A stretch of DNA of 64,000 nucleotides from Bacteroidales bacterium. GTDB taxonomy: Bacteria; Bacteroidota; Bacteroidia; Bacteroidales; Tenuifilaceae. Positions 44,201 to 56,200 of the stretch are shown one piece after another; the first letter of the stretch is position 1, and each line of letters opens with the position of its first letter. The notes beneath the pieces are model-generated. The model was not told the DNA's origin. It worked only from the letters and a program-made list of their open reading frames with translations, and did no database searches. The position numbers were made by a program, and so were the translations under genes. The DNA lies in the NCBI GenBank assembly GCA_028708425.1, contig JAQVYY010000007.1:33165-97164 (forward strand), in the 5' to 3' direction.

Positions 44201-44456
44201 GGCTGTAGATATTGTTAAGTCATCTAGGGTTGATGTGATTTTAATGGATGTGGTAATGCCCAAGCTTGATGGCTTTGAAGCCACTCGTTTAATTAAACAG
44301 ATTAACAGTAATATTAAGATTATTTGTCAAACAGCGTTTCCTGAGGACTATAGCAGAAGCGAAAGCGAAAAGGTGGGTATGGATGGTTACCTGGCTAAGC
44401 CAATAGCACCCTTCTCTATTCTGAAAATAATTGACGATTTTTTTCCGAAGAACTAG
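41217..44456 (+). CDS. Membrane hybrid sensor histidine kinase with PAS domains and receiver (GTG start)
   Basis: Two TM segments, PAS blocks, LSHEIRTPLNAILGF H-box, GMGLGLAISKHIVERLGG, receiver ILVADDIDSN...ILMDVVMPKLDGFEA. Confidence 0.94.
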   Translation: MKTISVVDGKTKRNLYFIVILLYVIISVFFIINSEYQHRKAKKILVSQAMQNSSSTVGRRVNKISTSLKIPIHIVEKSKEYAEAISTNDTSVIRNALKPLVTSLVEPQNAFFAIYSENGDQLFSNIKLPFCINNEHNYHISRMVVDSIYTFFSCFGTSNMYYVTTRTFSINGSVYNVFSGIKDTDGLRLISDRPRTLPFMVFQHEDKPRRIVTYYGEDTIKAILNKVGDFNNNTLEKQIKIDGDYYVLADATGYFFSDTPSLFNVLFAINISEYAQTYNQYLLRVFIFVFGFLFVLLLTVHLLYNRVINALLKLEKKLEIELIARTRQVIDDNEQLNQIFNATANGVRIIDKNFTVIKVNAAFCKLTGINAEDIVGAKCYEKFPSTSCHTSYCPLEQIQQHGTDVETVDIRYNALNQKIVYQYIAKPFLTKNEQLIGIIEDFKDVTELYNAKESIKQTQQQFDSLHNAMPVGVFIRDFEGNMYYQNPYMDNAFGPVCDGRKNVSSIYPSGVNRFFEEDKIVDKYGSFVGEEKLIDNDGVERTYVTHKFKFIGANKQLLIGGVTIDITKRKKAEHHSFVLTKAIVNSPIGVLITSPEGVVEFFNPEFEKYYGRASENIMGNTFPYCSESDSGTLANIVKQARGGNVYQGELQIDLFSGVDKWYALSVAPVFNRDGIVAHLVFTFDDITERKEYEAKIVIAKAKAEESDRLKTAFLSNLSHEIRTPLNAILGFSSLLSGSDVSNDEREEIAELLVNHSNDLLELINDLIDISAIETNQFVIKKKECQLNKMLTNTFNDVITKNRFSKKSDVKVHIKLGVLEDKFTVLTDAKRLSQVVDHLLSNAIKFTSQGFVELGYTFKDANNLLFYVIDTGVGLTSREKNIIFSPFRQADDSITRGFSGMGLGLAISKHIVERLGGEIWVESTKSQGSTFYFTIPYIPIKTKFDTVVLPFKQKESFNWENKTILVADDIDSNYKFIQILLKPTGAKLLWAKNGQEAVDIVKSSRVDVILMDVVMPKLDGFEATRLIKQINSNIKIICQTAFPEDYSRSESEKVGMDGYLAKPIAPFSILKIIDDFFPKN

Positions 44457-45191
44457 CTATTTTATCTTAAGCTGGCTTATAAATTGTGTTATGGCCATCC
44501 AATACTGCTCGCTTGTAGCATTACGCTCCCATAATGCTTTCGAACCATGCACTCCTGCGCCATTTATTGGCCTGAATAGCTGAAGATGCTTACTCGATAC
44601 GAGGTCAAGCATTTTAGCCATATCGTTGTACTCTAATTTGGTGCTCATGGCAAGTATGGGAACGTATATCGATCGCGTTAACTCTTTTACACTGATTGAG
44701 TCACCAAAGTACTCGCCAGGCGAAAAGGCTATAACTGCACCAATTCTGAAGTTTTCGGTGGCTGCTATAAGTGCCAGCGATGCAGAGTAAGAACTTCCAA
44801 CAACTATAATGGTTTTTTTCGACCGTTTAGTAACAAAGTCAAGCGCAGCGTCTATATCTGTCATTGCGCTCATGTAATCGGTTTTAACGCCCAATTCTTG
44901 TGCGCTTGCAGCGGTTAAATTTTTAATGAAGTTTACCTCGTTACCCGAACGCAAATCGACAGCAAGGCAGTTGAACCCAAGGTTAGCAAATTTTGGCCCA
45001 GTTTCACGATACTCACCCCGGCTAAAGCCTGCCTGATGAAGAAGTATTATGTAGGGATTTTGTGTAGAGGTAACGTAATGGTCGGCTGTTACGGTTACAT
45101 TATCGTCGGTCTTAAATGTTACCACCTGCTGAGCGTTTGAGGGGAACCATAGTGCAGAGAAAAAGACAACGATTGCGAATACCTTAACCAT
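44457..45191 (-). CDS. Alpha/beta hydrolase (dienelactone hydrolase-like)
   Basis: ILLHQAGFSRGEY...IIVVGSSYSASLAL (GxSxS nucleophile elbow); signal peptide. Confidence 0.75.
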   Translation of the reverse strand: MVKVFAIVVFFSALWFPSNAQQVVTFKTDDNVTVTADHYVTSTQNPYIILLHQAGFSRGEYRETGPKFANLGFNCLAVDLRSGNEVNFIKNLTAASAQELGVKTDYMSAMTDIDAALDFVTKRSKKTIIVVGSSYSASLALIAATENFRIGAVIAFSPGEYFGDSISVKELTRSIYVPILAMSTKLEYNDMAKMLDLVSSKHLQLFRPINGAGVHGSKALWERNATSEQYWMAITQFISQLKIK

Positions 45192-45250
45192 TAAATAAAA
45201 TTGAATGTTTAGATTAAGTAATTGTATTAAATAATCTTTAAATCAAAGAA

Positions 45251-45532
45251 TTAAATAGTGGCAGAATATCCTACCTCCTTAATTTTTGTTGCAATTATTG
45301 TAATTTTATTGTCGTGTTGTTCAACCAGTGCTTTTTCCGAAAGAAGAAAATACCTTTCCTTTTCTATGTTTTTTTCGGTTGTTGAAACCTTGATGGTTCC
45401 TGGTTCTAGCGTTGACACTATGGCCTCGTGGTTGTGAAGCAGGGCGAATGGGCTTTTTGTTCCAGGAACCCGGACCAGGTTTACCACTTCTTTAAAAAAA
45501 ACTTTTTGTGGGGTTATAATTTCCAGTAGCAT
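45251..45532 (-). CDS. atpC: F1F0 ATP synthase epsilon subunit
   Basis: LLEIITPQKVFFKEVVNLVRVPGTKSPFALLHNHEAIVSTLEPG; follows atpD. Confidence 0.92.
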   Translation of the reverse strand: MLLEIITPQKVFFKEVVNLVRVPGTKSPFALLHNHEAIVSTLEPGTIKVSTTEKNIEKERYFLLSEKALVEQHDNKITIIATKIKEVGYSATI

Positions 45533-45540
45533 ACCGTTTA

Positions 45541-47142
<1,602 letters not shown>

Positions 47143-47302
47143 TTACCAACCATTTTTAGCTGCTTGGTAATCGCTAAACACCAAGGAATTACACATTTTT
47201 AACCAGAAGTTAGAAAAACTATTTCTAAGAATAGTCACCTCCCTTTTCACGCCAACAGGGTTTTCGTACCTTTTATCCTTGTTTTAATCTTTAAGCACAG
47301 CT

Positions 47303-47449
47303 TAACCCGCATTACTATCAAATTTAATAAAGATTGGATGCAAATGCGGTTAACCCATCCTATTCGAAGCAAAATTTTGGTTACAAGATTGGTTGTGCGT
47401 TCTAGCCGCTGTCGAAGACAGCAGCTATCCAATGAATAATTGGGGCTAA
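47303..47449 (+). repeat. Dispersed 148-bp palindromic element, copy 5
   Basis: taacccgcattactatcaaatttaataaag...GCTGTCgaaGACAGC...aatgaataattggggcta. Confidence 0.88.
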
Positions 47450-47643
47450 CTTTAATTTATACCCAGCCGAAAGATTGAGAAGGTATAGGGTTTTATAAAC
47501 TTTAAATAGCACAGCAGTCAGGTTTTTTAAAAACCGCTGCCGTTCGTCCTTCCTCTAACCTAGTTCGTACCCAGTAAGCCTTTGCTCACCATTTATACTT
47601 CCTTTATTCCTTTTGTATTAGCTTCTTTCTCCCCCGTTATTTA

Positions 47644-47651
47644 TATATTTG
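47644..47651 (+). promoter_or_regulatory. -7 element TATATTTG upstream of the TPR gene
   Basis: Matches TAnnTTTG 28 bp before the ATG at 47680. Confidence 0.5.
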
Positions 47652-47679
47652 CACAGTATGCTTCGAAAAACAATTTGGT

Positions 47680-49689
47680 ATGAAACGATTCCTCATAATA
47701 ATCGTGGCTGTTTTTGGGTTTTATATCCAGAACCTAAGCGCACAAAGTAGCTATATCGATAGCCTGGAAAACGAATTATATTTAACCAAATCCGACTCTT
47801 TAAAAATTGATCTACTGCACAAGTTGTCGAGTGCCCATGCCGATAGTTCGTACACCAAAAGTTTAAGCTACTTAAAGCAGGCCCTAGTTATTGCCAATAA
47901 TAGCAAGGATCGTCCACAGATGGCCCTTATTCATCAAAAAATGGGATTGTTTTTATTTAACAGAGGGGAGTTTAATTTCGCTCTGCGCGAATTCAAAAAT
48001 GCATTGACTATTTACGAGCTAGTAAACGACACGAATAGCGTAGGAGAATCCTATAACGATATTGGTTTGGTTTATAAAAATTGGGGAAAATACGAGGATG
48101 CCCTCGATGCTTTTTTAAAAGGGCTGGCTATTTTTGAGGGGACTGGCAATGAGGAGGGTGTTGCTATGGTTGTTCATAACATGGGACAAATTTACTATTA
48201 CCGAGCCGATTACCTAAAAGCCATAACGTATTTTAAGAAGTATTTAACTTTGAATGAAAAGACAGGCAACAAACGTGCTGTTGCTGGAGCAGCAAATAAC
48301 ATAGCTGCAGCCTACATGGAGCTAAAAAGATACGATTTAGCTTTGGAGAACTATTTTAAAGCGCTGGAAATCTACGATTCTCTTGATGTGCAAATAGGAG
48401 TAGGTATTTTAAGCGATAATATAGGGATGCTATACGCATTAACTCAAAATTATGCGGTGTCAATTAGTTACCATCAGCGAGCCCGAGCTATTTTCGAGAA
48501 AATGAATAGTAAATCTCGACTTTCTTATGCACTAAAAAATTTAGGTTATTCCCATTGTAAATTAGGGAACTATCATCAATCAGTTGAATATTTACTTAAA
48601 TCAAAGGAGCTGGTTATAAACAACCCACAACCCGAACTCGAAAAAGAGATCTATTATCATCTAAGCGCATCCTACGAAGCGCTAAACCAAACCGGCGAGG
48701 CACTCCGCTACTATAAACTAATGGATAACATTAAGGACTCGTTGCTTAATTTCGAAACAAAACGCAGTTTAGATGCTAAAGAGCGTGAATTCGAAGCAAG
48801 TAAAACCGAGCGAGAATATAACTTTTTGCAGAAAAAAATGGAGCAGCAGAGCATCTATAAAAACATCCTGGGTATAATTGCATTCCTTTTTCTGCTCATA
48901 TTAAGCGTGTTATTGATTGATAATATCGTAAAAGCTAAATATATACGTAAGGATAAACAGCGCAACTCCCTTATAATGAAAACCCTAAATCGTACACTAA
49001 ACAGCTTCAATGAGAATAGTAAAATTGATTTTAACGAAAATGTTCGAATAATCACATCCAGTAGCGTACAATCAGAAAGCAATAGCGAAACCATAAATAT
49101 TTGTACTGCTGGTTTTACTATTATTACAACAATATTCTCGGCGAGTGTTAATGAGAATATTCTAATTGCTAAAAGTTTTTTATATAATGAAATAATGTCG
49201 TTCGTTAAGAGTACCCCAAAATTACACACTAAACAGATAGTTGATCTGATTAATAGTAAATTACAGTATATCAATTTTTTATTTGATGTAAAGCAGAATA
49301 AAATTTGGAAAAACATTTTTGTGTTTAACTCCCATAATCAGCAAGCTATTTGTACTGGTAAGTCCAAGTCTGTTTGGCACAGCAATCAAAACTATTTTAC
49401 TGCTATTAAATCAAGTCAACAAATAAACCCTCAACCGCAAAATGGCAATCACCATTCAGTCTTCTACATGATATCGCTAATAGACACCAAGCCAAACCTA
49501 GGAGCGTTTGTTGGTGTTTTCGAGAAAACCCTTTCAGGTATTCTTGATATGTCTTTTACCAATAAAATGGAGGTACTTAACAGCGCTATTGAGTCGGCAA
49601 AACTATCGGGTCAACTTGATACGAGTATAGTTTTGACGGTTGTTAATGTTGACGAGAATAAGCCTCTTGATATTATTCTGCTGGATTAG
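47680..49689 (+). CDS. TPR-repeat sensor-like membrane protein with C-terminal degenerate phosphatase-like region
   Basis: Signal peptide, multiple TPRs, coiled coil, one TM helix (LGIIAFLFLLILSVLLI), ~250-aa C-term. Confidence 0.75.
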   Translation: MKRFLIIIVAVFGFYIQNLSAQSSYIDSLENELYLTKSDSLKIDLLHKLSSAHADSSYTKSLSYLKQALVIANNSKDRPQMALIHQKMGLFLFNRGEFNFALREFKNALTIYELVNDTNSVGESYNDIGLVYKNWGKYEDALDAFLKGLAIFEGTGNEEGVAMVVHNMGQIYYYRADYLKAITYFKKYLTLNEKTGNKRAVAGAANNIAAAYMELKRYDLALENYFKALEIYDSLDVQIGVGILSDNIGMLYALTQNYAVSISYHQRARAIFEKMNSKSRLSYALKNLGYSHCKLGNYHQSVEYLLKSKELVINNPQPELEKEIYYHLSASYEALNQTGEALRYYKLMDNIKDSLLNFETKRSLDAKEREFEASKTEREYNFLQKKMEQQSIYKNILGIIAFLFLLILSVLLIDNIVKAKYIRKDKQRNSLIMKTLNRTLNSFNENSKIDFNENVRIITSSSVQSESNSETINICTAGFTIITTIFSASVNENILIAKSFLYNEIMSFVKSTPKLHTKQIVDLINSKLQYINFLFDVKQNKIWKNIFVFNSHNQQAICTGKSKSVWHSNQNYFTAIKSSQQINPQPQNGNHHSVFYMISLIDTKPNLGAFVGVFEKTLSGILDMSFTNKMEVLNSAIESAKLSGQLDTSIVLTVVNVDENKPLDIILLD

Positions 49690-49807
49690 TTATTGTTGCA
49701 AATTATGTAGCTTCCATCATTAAAAAAATTTTTTGTTTTTGTTTTTTTATATTTTAAAAGCACCTATCTTGTGTGTTAAATACAAACACCTAACAACTTA
49801 GAAATTT

Positions 49808-50512
49808 ATGAGATTACTGTTAATAAGCAATTCGACTAACGCGGGGGAAGAGTATTTACAGCATCCTTTGCCAGCCATCGGCGATTTCCTAAAAGGAGTA
49901 AAAAAAGTTCTTTTTATCCCTTTTGCTGCGGTTACCTACAGTTTTGATGAGTACGAAAAAAAGGTACAAAAAAGGTTCGACGAGTTTGGAATTCAAGTGG
50001 ACTCAATCCACCATCATCGCAATGCTAAAGTGGCCGTTCACAGTGCCGAGGCATTCGTTGTTGGGGGTGGTAATACATTTCGACTTTTAAAGATGATACA
50101 GCAACTTGATATAATTGAGGCGCTTCGATACAGAGTTCTTGATGGAACTCCATACGTTGGGTGGAGCGCAGGGTCAAATATGGCTTGCCCCACTATTTGT
50201 ACTACCAACGACATGCCTATTGTAGAACCCGATAGCTTTAGCGCGTTTAATTTAATTCGTTTTCAAATTAATCCCCACTATCTAGATGCTAACCCTAGCG
50301 GACACGCTGGCGAAACTCGCGAGCAGCGGATTAATGAATTTATTGCGTTAGACCCTTTTTCGTATGTTGTAGGTCTTAGAGAGGGAAGTATACTTAAAGT
50401 TGAAGGGGGAGATATTACTCTACTCGGTGATAAGTCATTAAGGGTTTTTAAGCACCAAGCTGAGCCTAAGGAATATAAACCTGGAGATAACCTTGATTTT
50501 CTGTTTGAGTAA
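49808..50512 (+). CDS. pepE: Dipeptidase E (alpha-aspartyl dipeptidase, S51)
   Basis: LLLISNSTNAGEEYLQHPL...FVVGGGNTFRLL...YVGWSAGSNMACPTI. Confidence 0.95.
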   Translation: MRLLLISNSTNAGEEYLQHPLPAIGDFLKGVKKVLFIPFAAVTYSFDEYEKKVQKRFDEFGIQVDSIHHHRNAKVAVHSAEAFVVGGGNTFRLLKMIQQLDIIEALRYRVLDGTPYVGWSAGSNMACPTICTTNDMPIVEPDSFSAFNLIRFQINPHYLDANPSGHAGETREQRINEFIALDPFSYVVGLREGSILKVEGGDITLLGDKSLRVFKHQAEPKEYKPGDNLDFLFE

Positions 50513-50810
50513 ATACTTTATTATACATATTATCAGGTATTTAATTATGGTTGTATTAATTAAAGGTTTAATAAATTAGTGTGCTCTAAATCAAACTATA
50601 TATTCATTATCTCATCAGCATATAAATACCGGTGCTTTAAATATGCAGTGCTGTTGCCTTTTATACCGCTTTGACCACCCATTTATTTGTAAACGGGTAT
50701 TTCTTTATGAAAGCATAAGTAAAAAACACCGTATTTTAAAAGCACAATTTTGGGGATTAGGGGTTAGGGCTTTTAACGGTATCTCTTGGTGTAGCTACAG
50801 GTTTTCTTTT

Positions 50811-50958
50811 TAACCCGCATTGCTCGTCAAATTTTTTAAAGATGAATGCAAATGCCTGCTAACCAGGACTTGTTGAGCCCAATTTTAGGCAACAAAATGG
50901 TTTGGGAAACCTAGTCGCTGTTTTAAACAGCAACTATACGAAAGAATAGTTGGGGTTA
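50811..50958 (+). repeat. Dispersed 148-bp palindromic element, copy 6
   Basis: taacccgcattgctcgtcaaatttt...GCTGTTTtAAACAGC...AACTAT..ATAGTT ggggtta. Confidence 0.9.
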
Positions 50959-51350
50959 ATTTGTTTCTGTCTTTAGAATCCTCCAACCAATAGTGTGATC
51001 CTGCATTAATGACGACATGCGATATTTTTTTTTCGTGAAGTAATAAAGGCATGATATTCACGAACGTTTATCGAATAATTATTTGAATATCAATAGTATT
51101 CGAGCAATGCTTAAAGTTTAAGCTTTAATTTTAACTATAAAATTTTAATTCGTATTATATGATACTTTTCCCTTTTCATAAATCCCCTAATTTTTAAACA
51201 CAATAAAATCACTGAAAATTAGTATAGCAGCATATGAAACAAAATACACATTTATCAGTATGTGTAAATTGTGCTTTATTTTTTTATGATGAATGCAACC
51301 ATTGGATATTATTATTTAATAAGTATTAATAGGCTTACAATTAAGGGTTT

Positions 51351-52859
51351 ATGAAGAGACGGAGATTTAATTTTCTTGCAGGAGTTGAACGGGTTGGAAA
51401 TGCTCTACCTCATCCTGCCGCTTTGTTTGGGATATTTGCACTATCAACTCTAGTCTTATCCCTTATTGGATATTATTTTCAATGGGTAGGAGTTAATCCA
51501 GGTACTGGCGAAACAGTAAAAATAGTTAATCTCCTTTCACGAGATGGTCTCCATAAGATACTTCTCGAAATGGTGAATAACTACACCGGCTTTGCGCCAC
51601 TAGGAATTGTTATGGTTGCCATGTTTGGGATAGGCATAGCCGAAAGTAGCGGCCTTATAAAATCATCCATAAATCTTTTGCTTATCAAGGCGCCTAAAAA
51701 TTCTGTTACATTCCTACTTGTTTTTACTGGAATACTATCTAATATCGCTTCCGATTTGGGGTATATACTTATTATCCCGCTGGCAGGAGTCATTTTCCAT
51801 TCGTTAGGTAGGCACCCCATTGCAGGAATGGCCGCGGCTTTTGCCGGTGTAAGTGGGGGTTTTAGTGCAAATATATTAATAGGAACCATCGATCCATTGC
51901 TTGCAGGTTTATCAACCGAAGCGGCAAGAATTATCGACCCCGAGTACTATGTGCTGCCCACATCTAATTACTACTTTATGGTTGTTTCAACCTTTTTTAT
52001 TGCCACGGTGGGAACCTGGGTAACCAATGTTATTGTTGAACCCCGACTAGGCAAATATACAGGCCATGTGCCGCAGGAAGAGATTACCCAGCTTACCCCA
52101 AACGAACGTAAAGGGCTTAGATGGTCGGGTATCGTTTTATTGTTTTTTGTAGCACTTATTTTATGGGGACTTATTCCCGAGAATGGCATTCTACGAGCCG
52201 ATGATAATACTATTCTGCACTCGCCAGTGCTAAAGGGGTTTATTGCTGTTCTGTTTATCGTGGCAGGAACCTGTGGGGTTGTTTATGGCTATGTGAGCGG
52301 AACCTTTAAAAAGCATACAGATGTTATCTCTGGCATGAATAGCACTTTTAAGGGGCTTACCTCATTTTTAGTGCTTGTTTTTTTTGCATCACAGTTCGTT
52401 GCATGGTTTAAATGGAGTAACTTGGGTATTCTGATTGCCGTTAAGGGAGCCGCATTTCTTCAGAATCTTCACCTTGGCCTTATTCCCTTGGTTATTCTAT
52501 TTATCATCATCTCTGGTATTATCAACATGTTTATGGGGAGTGCATCGGCAAAATGGGCTATTATGGGACCAGTTTTTATTCCCATGTTTATGTTGTTGGG
52601 GTATTCGCCTGAGCTTTCGCAGGCCGTTTTCCGTATAGGCGATAGCGTTACCAACCTTATTTCGCCCATGATGAGCTTTTTTGCCCTAATCATTGTCTAT
52701 TTCCAAAAATACGACGAGAAATCGGGTATCGGTTCTCTTATTGCCACCATGTTGCCGTATTCTATCGCATTTTTTATATCATGGACTGTACTTATAGTGG
52801 CCTGGATTCTGATAGGGCTACCCCTTGGCCCCGATGCAGGGTTATACTATATCAAATAG
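51351..52859 (+). CDS. AbgT-family transporter
   Basis: RVGNALPHPAALFGIFAL...FSANILIGTIDPLLAGLSTEAA...NMFMGSASAKWAIMGPVFIPMFMLLGYSPE. Confidence 0.93.
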   Translation: MKRRRFNFLAGVERVGNALPHPAALFGIFALSTLVLSLIGYYFQWVGVNPGTGETVKIVNLLSRDGLHKILLEMVNNYTGFAPLGIVMVAMFGIGIAESSGLIKSSINLLLIKAPKNSVTFLLVFTGILSNIASDLGYILIIPLAGVIFHSLGRHPIAGMAAAFAGVSGGFSANILIGTIDPLLAGLSTEAARIIDPEYYVLPTSNYYFMVVSTFFIATVGTWVTNVIVEPRLGKYTGHVPQEEITQLTPNERKGLRWSGIVLLFFVALILWGLIPENGILRADDNTILHSPVLKGFIAVLFIVAGTCGVVYGYVSGTFKKHTDVISGMNSTFKGLTSFLVLVFFASQFVAWFKWSNLGILIAVKGAAFLQNLHLGLIPLVILFIIISGIINMFMGSASAKWAIMGPVFIPMFMLLGYSPELSQAVFRIGDSVTNLISPMMSFFALIIVYFQKYDEKSGIGSLIATMLPYSIAFFISWTVLIVAWILIGLPLGPDAGLYYIK

Positions 52860-52879
52860 TATTATTACTTGATTTACAC

Positions 52880-53027
52880 TAACCCGCATTATTCATCAAA
52901 TTTGTAAAAGATGACTGTAAATGCGGGTTACTCCAACGTGGTCGAACCCAATTTTGGGGCACAAAATTGGATGTGATACCTGATTGTTGTAGGAGTCAGC
53001 TATTATTCGTACGAATAATTGGGATTA
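52880..53027 (+). repeat. Dispersed 148-bp palindromic element, copy 7
   Basis: TAACCCGCATT...AATGCGGGTTA perfect 11-bp arms; ATTATTCGTACGAATAAT palindrome; ends gggatta. Confidence 0.9.
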
Positions 53028-53250
53028 CCCTTTTTATTCCCAGACCGTTGCCTTGCGGTAGTTAAGGTAAGCGAAGTCGAAGCACGACAAGGTAACCGAA
53101 ACTAAAACCAAGCCCATATTTATCTTTTTTTATATTCAAAAAGCGTTAAAAAAGCCGAAATACTAACGAATAGGCTAAAAATAACTATTTTAGCTTCGTA
53201 AAAAGAATTGGAATAACACGTTTTATTAAACAACCTAAATAGTACCCCAA

Positions 53251-56200
53251 ATGAAGAGTTTTAAGAAATTCAATGTAATCGTTGGTTGGATGGTTTTTGC
53301 AATAGCGGCCATTGTTTACCTGTCAACCATGGAATCGTCGGCTAGTTTTTGGGATTGTAGCGAACGGATAACTGCTGCCTATAAACTTGAAGTGCCTCAT
53401 CCACCGGGAGCACCTTTCTTCATGCTTATGGCCAACTTCTTCACTACTTTTGCATCTGATCCCACCTTGGTTGCCCTAATGATTAACTCCATGTCGGCAT
53501 TGGCCTCAGCCTTTACCATTCTATTCCTTTTCTGGTCAATTACCCACCTTGCGCGAAAACTTGTACACAAGCGCGATGATGACATGGCGTTACCTCAAAT
53601 AATTGCTATCTTAGGAAGTGGATTGATTGGAGCTTTGGCCTACGCTTTTACCGACAGCTTTTGGTTTATATCTGTTGAAGCCGAAGCCTACGCCACCTCT
53701 TCGCTATTTACCGCCCTAGTGTTCTGGGCCATCCTAAAATGGGAGAATGTGGCCGACAAGCCTCATGCAAACCGGTGGCTGCTACTTATTGCATACATCA
53801 TGGGGTTGTCAATAGGGGTTCATCTACTTAACCTGCTTACCATTCCGGCCATTGTATTTGTTTACTACTTTAAAAAGCACAAGGTTACCCGCTGGGGTGT
53901 GGTTGCCGCTTTGGCCACATCGGTAGCATTGCTGGGTGGCATAATGTACCTTATCATTCCGGGTATTGTTACGTTGGCATCAAAATTTGAGCTGCTTTTT
54001 GTTAACATCTTTAAAATGCCCTACAATAGCGGGGTTATTATATTTTTAGTAGCTATTGCCACGCTTATCCCTTACATTCTTTGGATTACATATAAGAAGA
54101 AAAAAGTATTACTACACACCCTTGTTCTGGGCTTAACGGTTATTACCATTGGCTACTCTTCATACGCAATGCTGGTTATTCGAGCCAATGCCAATCCGCC
54201 CATGAACCAAAATAACCCATCAACAGTATTCTCGTTACTCCACTACCTTAACCGCGAGCAGTACGGTTCTCGACCCCTTATAACTGGACAATATTACAAT
54301 GCGCCCGTGACGGGTAGCCACGAAAAGACAACCTACATAAAAAGGAATGGAAAATATGAGAAAACTTTTCTTAAGGATGTTTACGAATTCGACGAACGTT
54401 TTGTGGGTTTTCTCCCTAGGATGTGGAGTTGGCAACCCGACCATGTTGAGGAGTACAAAAAATGGGGAAATGTAAAGGGTCGTCCCATTCGAATAACCAA
54501 CTCCATGGGCGAGCAGGAGGTAAGGCGGGTGCCAACGTTTGGCGAAAATATGAGGTTTTTGTTTAGCTACCAGATAGGACATATGTACTGGCGCTACTTT
54601 ATGTGGAATTTTGCGGGCAGACAAAATGATGAGCAGGGCCATGGCGACCTTATGAAGGGTAACTGGATTACTGGCATAAAATGGCTTGATGCCATTCGGC
54701 TCGGAAACCAAGATAACCTCACCAGCGAAATGCTGAATAGTCCATCGCGTAACGTTTACTATATGCTTCCCCTTATTTTAGGTTTGATTGGGTTGATATA
54801 TCAGGTATCGCGCGATTCGAAAAATTTCTGGGTTGTTACTCTACTTTTTGTTTTAACCGGTATTGCCATTGTGGTTTACCTAAACCAGTATCCGCTTCAA
54901 CCGCGCGAACGCGACTACTCCTACGTGGGCTCATTCTACGCTTTCTCTATTTGGATAGGACTGGGGGTTATGGCCATTTACGAGGGGTTAAAACGATACT
55001 CGAAGGGTGTTCTGCCCGCTGCCCTGGCAGTGCTTATATGCGTGCCTGTTCCTGCGCTTTTGGCATCCGAAAATTGGGACGACCACGATAGGTCAGGTCG
55101 ATATGTTGCCCGCGACTTTGCCTATAACTACCTCAATACATGCGACGAAAATGCCATACTTTTCACAAATGGCGATAACGACACTTTCCCGCTATGGTAC
55201 GCGCAGGAAGTGGAAGGGATTAGAACCGATGTTCGCATTGTTAATCTCAGCTTACTGGGCACCGATTGGTACTCCGAACAAATGAAATGGAAGGCCAACA
55301 AATCGGAACCCGTACCTATACAGATGGATTTCGACAAGTTTGTGCAAGGTACAAGGGATGTCATTTACATTATGGATAGGTTAGATACCCCCGTTGAGCT
55401 TAAAAAGGCCATGAGCTTTGTTGCAAGCGATAACCCGCAAACCAGGCATAGGGGCAACAGTGGCGAAATGATTGACTATCTACCTTCAAAGCATTTAAAA
55501 ATTACCGTTGACAAGGAAAAGGTGCTAGCCAATGGGGTTGTTAAACCCGAAGATGCACATCTGATTGTTGATGAGATTGTTTGGACCCTCGAAAAGGATT
55601 ACATCCAGAAAAACGAGATGATGATTCTCGAAATATTAGCCAACAATAACTGGGAACGCCCCATTTACTTCGTTTCAACAGGTGGCGACTCGGACATTGG
55701 GCTATCCGACTATCTACAGCACGAGGGTTTTGCCTACAAATTTGTGCCTATTAAAACTCCCGCAAAAGATTACCTATCAGTTGGCAGGATTGATGTTGAT
55801 AAGCTATACCATAACTACATGAATAAATTTATGTGGGGTGGCATCGATAAGCCCGATGTAATGGTTGACCATAACGTACAACGTACAATGCTAGTACTTA
55901 GATTACGCAGCAACTTTAGCCGCCTGGCCGAAAAGCTTATTGAAGTGAATAGGATTGATTCGGCTGTGAATGTGCTCGACAGGATAGTTGAGTTGCTTCC
56001 GCAGGAAAAGTTTCCCTATGAGTTTTTTACCTTGGGCATTATTGATGGTTACTATATGGCCAACGAAACCGAAAAGGCCAGTAATCTTTTAGCTAGCTAT
56101 GCCGATATTACGCTCGAAAATTTGAAGTATCTGTTTAGTCTAGAGCCTAAGTTTACCAACATTTTAGGATACGATATTGAGCTTAACCTGCAGGTTATGC

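Noticed and set aside
44454-44459. Zero-spacing convergent gene end (TAG|CTA) of the hybrid kinase and hydrolase
   Set aside because: Unusually compact but explicable by chance; no shared terminator or other feature seen.
47247-47432. 61-aa minus-strand ORF
   Set aside because: Falls across repeat copy 5; judged spurious.
50752-50769. G-rich GGGGATTAGGGGTTAGGG, possible G-quadruplex or telomere-like repeat
   Set aside because: Only three G-runs of length three or more, so a standard intramolecular quadruplex is not supported.
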